Part shown: positions 59,084 to 64,000 of the stretch, piece after piece
Position numbering within the stretch: position 1 is the first letter of the stretch
Layout: each line of letters opens with the position of its first letter
Source: Frateuria_A yonginensis
GTDB lineage: Bacteria; Pseudomonadota; Gammaproteobacteria; Xanthomonadales; Rhodanobacteraceae
Assembly: GCF_037137055.1 (NCBI RefSeq)
Contig: NZ_JBBBNY010000001.1
Location: 62,001-126,000 of the forward strand
Direction of reading: 5' to 3'
DNA: 64,000 nt
Position numbers and translations under genes: made by a program
The notes under the pieces: model-generated
Databases searched by the model: none
The model's input: only the letters and a program-made list of their open reading frames with translations
What the model was told of the DNA's origin: nothing

Positions 59084-61166
59084 GTGTGGCGGCCTGGAGG
59101 CTCTCGGCCAGCAGCAGCGCCGGTACCCGCTCCGGCGGCAGCGGCGGCACGAACAGGAAGCCCTGCCCGATCTCGCAGCCGGCCTCGCGCAGCCAGGCCG
59201 CCTGCGCCTCGGTCTCGATGCCCTCGGCAACGGTGCTCAGGCGCAGCTTGCGCGCCAGCGCGATGATCGCCTCGGTGATGTCGCGGTCGGCCGGATTGTG
59301 CGCCGCGCCCTGCACGAAGCTCTGGTCGATCTTGATCGACTGCGTGGGCAGCTGGCGCAGATGGCTCAGGCTGGAGAAGCCGGTCCCGAAGTCGTCGATC
59401 GCCATGCGGAAGCCCAGCGCTTCCAGCTGGCGCAGCTGGCGCAAGGTATGTTCGGCGTTGCGCATGGCCGCCGACTCGGTGATCTCGAACTCGATCAAGC
59501 CGTGTTCCAGACCCGAGTCACGCAACGTGCGCAGCAGCCCGTCGACGAAATGGCCGTCCTGGATCTCCTGCAGCGAGACGTTGACCGCCACCGGCACCAG
59601 CGGCACGCCGCGCGCCCGCCATTGCGCCAGTTGCGCCACCACCCGCTGCAGCACCACCTCGCCGAGCCGGCCGGCCAGCCCGCTTCCTTCGGCCAGCGGC
59701 ACGAAACTCTTCGGCAGCAGCAGGCCGCGCGTGGGATGCGACCAGCGCACCAGCGCCTCCAGCCCCACGATGCGCCGGCTCGCCAGTTCCACCTTGGGCT
59801 GGTAGTAGACCTGCAGTTCGCCCCGCTGCAGCGCCTCGCGCAGCTCGGCCGAGAGCACCAGGCGGTCGCGCGCCGTCGCGCTCATGCGTGGCTGGTAGAA
59901 GCAGTAGCCGGCCTTGCCCTGCTCCTTCGCGCTGTACATTGCCAGGTCCGCGTGCCGCAGCAGGCTGGCGGCATCCGAGCCGTCGCGCGGGAACATCGCC
60001 ACGCCGATGCTGGGCGTGGCCATCACGTTGTGCCCGGCGACCTGCACCGGGCGGCTCACCAGCGCCAGGATCTTGCGGCAGATGGCGACCAGGTTGGCCT
60101 CGCTGCGGAACCGCTCCAGCACCACCACGAACTCGTCGCCGCCGAAGCGCGCCACGGTGTCGCGCGTGCGCACGCTGGCGCGCAGCGCGTCGGCCACCGA
60201 GCGCAGGAACTCGTCGCCCACCTCGTGGCCGAGCGTGTCGTTGATCGACTTGAAGCCGTCGAGGTCGACGAACATCACCGCCACCTCGAACCGCTCGCTG
60301 GCCGCCGTCGGCAGCAGCCGGCCGAGCAGGTCGAGCACGTTGGCGCGATTGGGCAGCGCGGTCAGTTCGTCGTGATAGGCCAGCCAGGTCAGCGCGTCGC
60401 GGGCCTGGCCCAGTTCACGCGCCATCGCTTCGGTGCGCCGCTGCAGTTGTCGGTAGGCCAGGCTCACGCCCAGCGTCAGCAGCAACAACAGGCCGGAGAC
60501 CAGGCTGACCGCCAGCGCCAGGCCCAGCCCGCGCAGGCCGTGCTCCGCGGCGAGGCTCACCGCCCCCGGCGGAAAACGCACCGCCGCCATGCCCAGGTAA
60601 TGCACGCCCGCCGCGGTGCCGCCGAGCAGCAAGGCGCTGCCGATCCGGCGCCACCAGCGATGCCGCCGCGCGCCGCACAGGATCAGCCGGTGCAGCCCGA
60701 TCGCCGCGGTCGAGCCGGCCACCGCCAGCAGCAGGGAGGCCGCTTGCCAGCCGGCGTGCCAGCCGATCTGCGGCCGCATTTCCATGGCGCGCACGCCCAT
60801 GTAGTGCATCGCCGCGATGCCCAGCCCCAGCAGGGATCCGGCCAGCACGATCCTGGCGTGGTTCGTGTGCCGAGCGAGCAGCCAAAGCGTGGCGCCCGTG
60901 GCCAGCATCACCGGCACGCCGGAAAGCGCGGTGTCCCGCGCGTCGTAGCCCAACGGGATCGCCACCTGCAGAGCGAGCATGCCGATGAAGTGCATCGCCC
61001 ACACGCCCGAGCCCATCGCCAGTGCGCCGAAGGCTGTCCACAGCAAGGCCGCCGGGCCACGCGAGTGCGCGATGCGCCCGACCACGCTGAAGGCGACGTA
61101 GGCGTCCAGCACGGCCAGTGCGATCGACAGCAACACCAGCCACGCGTTGTAGCCTACGGCCATCAT
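59079..61166 (-). CDS. MHYT-GGDEF-EAL cyclic-di-GMP protein
   Basis: 695 residues. Seven membrane helices form the MHYT sensor, with three copies of the motif (MHFIGM, MHYMGV and VHYLGM; the last has V for M), proposed to bind copper and sense O2, CO or NO. The GGDEF domain has RFGGDEF and an intact inhibitory site RTRD five residues before it, so it can probably make c-di-GMP. The EAL domain has EALVRW, DDFGTGFSSL and AEGIETE, so it can probably break it too. Which activity wins is not visible. Start at one of two adjacent ATGs (61166/61163). Confidence 0.93.
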   Translation of the reverse strand: MMAVGYNAWLVLLSIALAVLDAYVAFSVVGRIAHSRGPAALLWTAFGALAMGSGVWAMHFIGMLALQVAIPLGYDARDTALSGVPVMLATGATLWLLARHTNHARIVLAGSLLGLGIAAMHYMGVRAMEMRPQIGWHAGWQAASLLLAVAGSTAAIGLHRLILCGARRHRWWRRIGSALLLGGTAAGVHYLGMAAVRFPPGAVSLAAEHGLRGLGLALAVSLVSGLLLLLTLGVSLAYRQLQRRTEAMARELGQARDALTWLAYHDELTALPNRANVLDLLGRLLPTAASERFEVAVMFVDLDGFKSINDTLGHEVGDEFLRSVADALRASVRTRDTVARFGGDEFVVVLERFRSEANLVAICRKILALVSRPVQVAGHNVMATPSIGVAMFPRDGSDAASLLRHADLAMYSAKEQGKAGYCFYQPRMSATARDRLVLSAELREALQRGELQVYYQPKVELASRRIVGLEALVRWSHPTRGLLLPKSFVPLAEGSGLAGRLGEVVLQRVVAQLAQWRARGVPLVPVAVNVSLQEIQDGHFVDGLLRTLRDSGLEHGLIEFEITESAAMRNAEHTLRQLRQLEALGFRMAIDDFGTGFSSLSHLRQLPTQSIKIDQSFVQGAAHNPADRDITEAIIALARKLRLSTVAEGIETEAQAAWLREAGCEIGQGFLFVPPLPPERVPALLLAESLQAATL

Positions 61167-61243
61167 GCGTTGTCAGCCTGCACGCCCCCGAGAAGAGCGC
61201 GTCTTGTAACACAACCGCCGTTCCCACAACGGCCGACGGCACG

Positions 61244-61456
61244 CTAGCCGGCCGGGCGGGTGCCCGCGCGTCGCAGCCGCAGGCCGGCCACCACGCACAG
61301 CGGCGCCAGCGCCAGCCAGTACAGCGGGCTCCAGCCGAGCTGGTCGGTGTGCGCAGGCAGCGGCGTGAGCAGCAGCAGGAAGCCGCCGGCCAGCCACCAC
61401 AGCGCGGCACCTGCGGCGAGGCAGGCGGTGAACGGCGCGGAAAAGGGCTCGTGCAT
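61244..61456 (-). CDS. Small two-helix membrane protein
   Basis: 70 residues: MHEPFSAPFTACLAAGAALW and WLAGGFLLLLTPLPAHTDQL start with one helix, then SPLYWLALAPLCVVAGLRLR a second and a basic C-terminal RRAGTRPAG. It follows the divergent aroE start by 111 bases. No family known to me. Confidence 0.65.
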   Translation of the reverse strand: MHEPFSAPFTACLAAGAALWWLAGGFLLLLTPLPAHTDQLGWSPLYWLALAPLCVVAGLRLRRAGTRPAG

Positions 61457-61567
61457 GTCGATGCTCCGGATACGGGACCACGCCAGCCTGCACGGCCCTG
61501 CTCTCACCGGCTGCGACGCGGGTCCGGCCCGTAGAATGGGAGACCTTTGCCGCCCGCAGGAGACGCC

Positions 61568-62398
61568 ATGCCCGCCGGTTCCGCGCCACCGCGCTACGCC
61601 GTGTTCGGCCATCCGGTCAGCCACTCGCTGTCGCCGACGATCCATCGGCTGTTCGGCAAGCAATGCGGCATCGCGTTGGCCTACGAGGCGATCGACGCCG
61701 CACCCGAGGCGTTCGCGCAGACGGTGCGGGCGTTTCTCGCCAGCGCGCACGGTGCCAACGTGACGCTGCCGCACAAGGGCACGGCCTTCGCGCTGGCCGA
61801 CCAGCGCAGCGCCGCGGCCAGCCGCGCCGGCAGCGCCAATGTACTCACCCGGCTCCCCGACGGCCGGCTGGCCGCGCACAACACCGACGGTTCCGGTCTG
61901 GTACGCGATCTGCGCGCGCGCCAGCGCTGCGACCTGTCGGGGCGCCGCGTGCTGCTGCTCGGCGCCGGCGGCGCCGCACGCGCCATCGCCTGGGACCTGC
62001 TCGAGGCCGGCATCGACCAGCTGACCATCGTCAACCGCACGGCGGACACCGCCGCCGCCCTGGCCGGCGCGCTGGGCCAGACCCGCGCGCGCGCCCGCTA
62101 CTGGCAGGACCTGGACGCGCTGGGCAGCTTCGACCTGATCGTCCACGCCACCGCGGCCGGGGTGCTGGGCCAGGCGTTGCCACTGCCGCCCGGCCTGGTC
62201 GACGACCGGACAGTCGCCTATGACCTGTCCTACGGCGCCGCCGCGCAGGCCTTCCTGGCCTGGGCGCGCGATGCCGGCGCGCGCGCCAGCGACGGGCTGG
62301 GCATGCTGGTGGAGCAGGCCGCCGACGCATTCGCGCTGTGGCACGGCCGGCGGCCGCAGACCGACCCGGTCTACGCGCATCTGCGCGAAGGCCGCTGA
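61568..62398 (+). CDS. aroE: Shikimate dehydrogenase
   Basis: 276 residues from the ATG at 61568, preceded by AGGAG; the longer reading frame lacks a ribosome site. It reduces 3-dehydroshikimate with NADPH in aromatic amino acid synthesis. Motifs: FGHPVSHSLSPTIHRLFG, the catalytic lysine in NVTLPHKG, the aspartate in HNTDGSGLVRD, the nucleotide-binding GAGGAARAI and the NADP-preferring VNRT. The YAVFGHPVSHS start is normal for AroE. Monocistronic. Confidence 0.96.
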   Translation: MPAGSAPPRYAVFGHPVSHSLSPTIHRLFGKQCGIALAYEAIDAAPEAFAQTVRAFLASAHGANVTLPHKGTAFALADQRSAAASRAGSANVLTRLPDGRLAAHNTDGSGLVRDLRARQRCDLSGRRVLLLGAGGAARAIAWDLLEAGIDQLTIVNRTADTAAALAGALGQTRARARYWQDLDALGSFDLIVHATAAGVLGQALPLPPGLVDDRTVAYDLSYGAAAQAFLAWARDAGARASDGLGMLVEQAADAFALWHGRRPQTDPVYAHLREGR

Positions 62399-62430
62399 GG
62401 GCCGCCTGCCCGCACCCGCCGCCACACCGG

Positions 62431-63129
62431 TCACATGGCCTCCTTGAGACCTCTGCGGATCAGCCATCGGTTGACCGGATAGGCCGTGACGAACCCCGCC
62501 AGCATGGCCAGCTGCATGGCGAACCAGAACTCGGGCGTGTCCACCGGCGCGACCCGCCCGAACGATCGCCGCAGGAGGCCGAACTGGAGCAACGCCATCG
62601 CGCCGTACATGCCGACCTGCCACGCGGCGAGCGACAGTGCGTCCGCCTTCGCCGCGGCGAGCAGGCCTCGCCGGAACGACAGGTGCCGCATCGGCACGAT
62701 GGCCAGGTACTGGAAGACGATGCCGAAGGCGAACGCGAACAGGAAATCCAGCAGCCAGACCGCGAAGATCTTTTCCTCGAACAGCCGGTGCCAGCCGAAC
62801 CCGGTCGCCACGGCAGGGAACGCGAACGCCAGCCATTCGGCCGCCAGGTCGCCGAGCGTGCAGCCGCTGCCGCAATGCAGGGTGCTCTTGGCGATCCTGA
62901 CCGACATGCCCGCCTGCCGGCGGGGCCGGCCGGAGCGCACCGGGCGGCCGTACCGCGCGTACGCCCACAGTCCCAGGGCGCCGGCATACAGAGCGGTCAC
63001 CGGCCACACGACGTTCATGATTGCCATGCGTTGGCGGTGCCGCAGCACGTCCAGGGCGATCGCGGCCGCACACAGCATGCCCAGTGCGAGCATCCCGACG
63101 GCCAGCCAGTGCAGCCAGGCGGGGAACAT
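62431..63129 (-). CDS. DUF4396-family membrane protein
   Basis: 232 residues with five or six helices. Features: a WPVTALYAGALGLWAYARYG segment, the cysteine motif STLHCGSGCTLGDLAAEWLA (C-x3-C), and the end MLAGFVTAYPVNRWLIRRGL. The C-x3-C at the membrane face may bind a metal. The family is unknown in function and often occurs with copper or heavy-metal genes; none are seen here. Confidence 0.83.
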   Translation of the reverse strand: MFPAWLHWLAVGMLALGMLCAAAIALDVLRHRQRMAIMNVVWPVTALYAGALGLWAYARYGRPVRSGRPRRQAGMSVRIAKSTLHCGSGCTLGDLAAEWLAFAFPAVATGFGWHRLFEEKIFAVWLLDFLFAFAFGIVFQYLAIVPMRHLSFRRGLLAAAKADALSLAAWQVGMYGAMALLQFGLLRRSFGRVAPVDTPEFWFAMQLAMLAGFVTAYPVNRWLIRRGLKEAM

Positions 63130-63283
63130 CGCTCCAGCCTAGACGAAGCCGGCTGCAACGGCCGTGAACGCCGACAGCACGGACCCGACCGGCCGCGCAC
63201 GTTGCCGGCGTCATGGGCCTGACACAAGGGGCCGCTACCGTGCCGCCCACCGCGCCCGAGCGCGGGTCACTGGCGATGCCCGC

Positions 63284-63802
63284 ATGTCCGTTTTCCTCGC
63301 GTCGTCGCGCCGCCGGCTGCAGGCCGGCGGCGCCGTCCTGATCCTGCTTCTGGCCGCCCTGGCCGTGCCGGCGTGGCGCAATGCGTCGGCGGTGAACACC
63401 GCCGACGCGGACAGCAGCGGCCGCGGGATCCTGCTGTCGCTGGCCGACGAGGCGGTGCGCGAGCACCGGCTGGTGGCGCCGGCTGGCCGCAACGCCTACG
63501 AGTTCTACCTCAGCGTGCTGGAGCTGGCGCCGGACGACGCGCAGACCCGCGAGGCGCTGTTGCGCCTGTTCCCCGCCGCGACCGCTGCGGTCGAGCAGGC
63601 GATCGACCGCGGCGAGCTGGACGAGGCCGAGCGTGAGTTGCGCCTGCTGCGCGAGTTCGACAGCGGCAACTACCTGCTGGCCCTGCTGGCCGGCAAGCTG
63701 GATGCGCAGCGCCAGGTGCTGGTGCGCCAGCACGAGGCGCGCGCGAAGCTGATCCAGGCGCGGCTCGCGCGCCAGGCAGCAGCGGCTCAGCCGGCGAGGT
63801 AA
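63284..63802 (+). CDS. Membrane-anchored helical protein of unknown function
   Basis: 172 residues from the ATG at 63284. After MSVFLASSRRRLQAGGAVLI a single membrane helix (VLILLLAALAVPAWRN), then helix-rich TPR-like sequence (LADEAVREHRLVAPAGRNAY, YLSVLELAPDDAQTREALLR, ELDEAERELRLLREFDSGNY). The helical part resembles the periplasmic region before the TonB domain in some long TonB-like proteins, but no TonB domain follows. It overlaps the end of the convergent downstream gene by 16 bases. Confidence 0.65.
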   Translation: MSVFLASSRRRLQAGGAVLILLLAALAVPAWRNASAVNTADADSSGRGILLSLADEAVREHRLVAPAGRNAYEFYLSVLELAPDDAQTREALLRLFPAATAAVEQAIDRGELDEAERELRLLREFDSGNYLLALLAGKLDAQRQVLVRQHEARAKLIQARLARQAAAAQPAR

Positions 63803-64000
63803 GCGTCCTTCAGCCGCACGTAGTGGTCGGCCGAATAGTGCAGCTGTTCGACCTGGGCATCGCTGAGCAGGCGCACGCAGCGAGCCGGGTTGCCCAACCA
63901 CAGCTCGCGCTCGCCCACCACCTTGCCCGGCGCGATCACGGCGCCGGCGCCGACGAAGCCGTACCTGCGCACCACCGCGCCGTCGAGCACGGTCGCGTGC
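63787..64000 (-). CDS. Gamma-carbonic-anhydrase-like protein (C-terminal part, cut by window edge)
   Basis: The visible 70 residues begin HATVLDGAVVRRYGFVGAGA and continue VIAPGKVVGERELWLGNPAR, the left-handed beta-helix repeat of the YrdA/PaaY gamma-carbonic anhydrase family, followed by the C-terminal helix (SDAQVEQLHYSADHYVRLKD). The first part, with most metal ligands, lies beyond the window. Carbonic anhydrase activity is not shown for most members. Confidence 0.83.
   Translation of the reverse strand, partial: HATVLDGAVVRRYGFVGAGAVIAPGKVVGERELWLGNPARCVRLLSDAQVEQLHYSADHYVRLKDAYLAG

Overview
The window is a very GC-rich chromosomal segment around the replication origin of a gammaproteobacterium. 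The order dnaA-dnaN-recF-gyrB, a periplasmic TPR protein, tonB-exbB-exbD-exbD and pdxJ, with rpmH-rnpA-yidC-mnmE on the other side, is the arrangement I associate with Xanthomonadales. Protein features such as the FHATTI start of HslV, two exbD copies and the lptM-dapF-DUF484-xerC order fit Xanthomonadales too, most likely Rhodanobacteraceae (Rhodanobacter/Dyella-like). This placement rests on gene order and protein character only. I saw no phage, insertion sequence, CRISPR array, rRNA or tRNA gene.

Layout. 1-4 kb: the start of a YheT-type hydrolase, a PlsC-type acyltransferase and a hybrid sensor kinase with two different histidine-kinase cores. 4-6 kb: REP-type repeats, then an Lrp-type regulator divergent from phhA. 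6-11 kb (minus strand): two tandem SGNH hydrolases, a Xre/RES toxin-antitoxin pair, a DUF885 lipoprotein-like peptidase and a WYL regulator. 11.4-14.3 kb: a tightly overlapped minus-strand operon (DJ-1/PfpI, a 52-residue protein, NIPSNAP, GFA, a frameshifted VOC gene, GST). 14.5-22 kb: fbp, a patatin lipoprotein, an S9 peptidase, ubiB and a PA0069-type radical SAM protein, with REP pairs between some of them.

22-31.7 kb looks like an acetate-use module: a MHS-family transporter and an outer-membrane porin on the minus strand, divergent acsA, then a LuxR-type response regulator and a symporter-fused hybrid kinase resembling CrbR/CrbS. 31.7-33.2 kb: a Sfp-type phosphopantetheinyl transferase and pdxJ, closed by a bidirectional terminator. 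33.2-37.1 kb: the TonB-ExbB-ExbD energy-transduction operon and a TPR protein. 37.3-47.5 kb: the origin region, with oriC best placed between dnaN and dnaA, where two perfect DnaA boxes lie.

47.7-51.3 kb: a YciE-type ferritin-like protein, ribokinase, a YfcG-type GST, a short CDF-like membrane protein and an unknown protein. 51.3-56.1 kb: the operon lptM-dapF-DUF484-xerC-hslV-hslU, in which xerC has no ATG/GTG/TTG start in a sensible place and probably starts at CTG. 56.2-59.1 kb: a membrane protein, a RimI-like GNAT and, divergent to it, an RLAN-RimK type ATP-grasp ligase, which is the most interesting poorly described pair here. 59.1-64 kb: a MHYT-GGDEF-EAL protein, aroE, a DUF4396 protein, small unknowns and the end of a gamma-carbonic-anhydrase-like protein running off the window.
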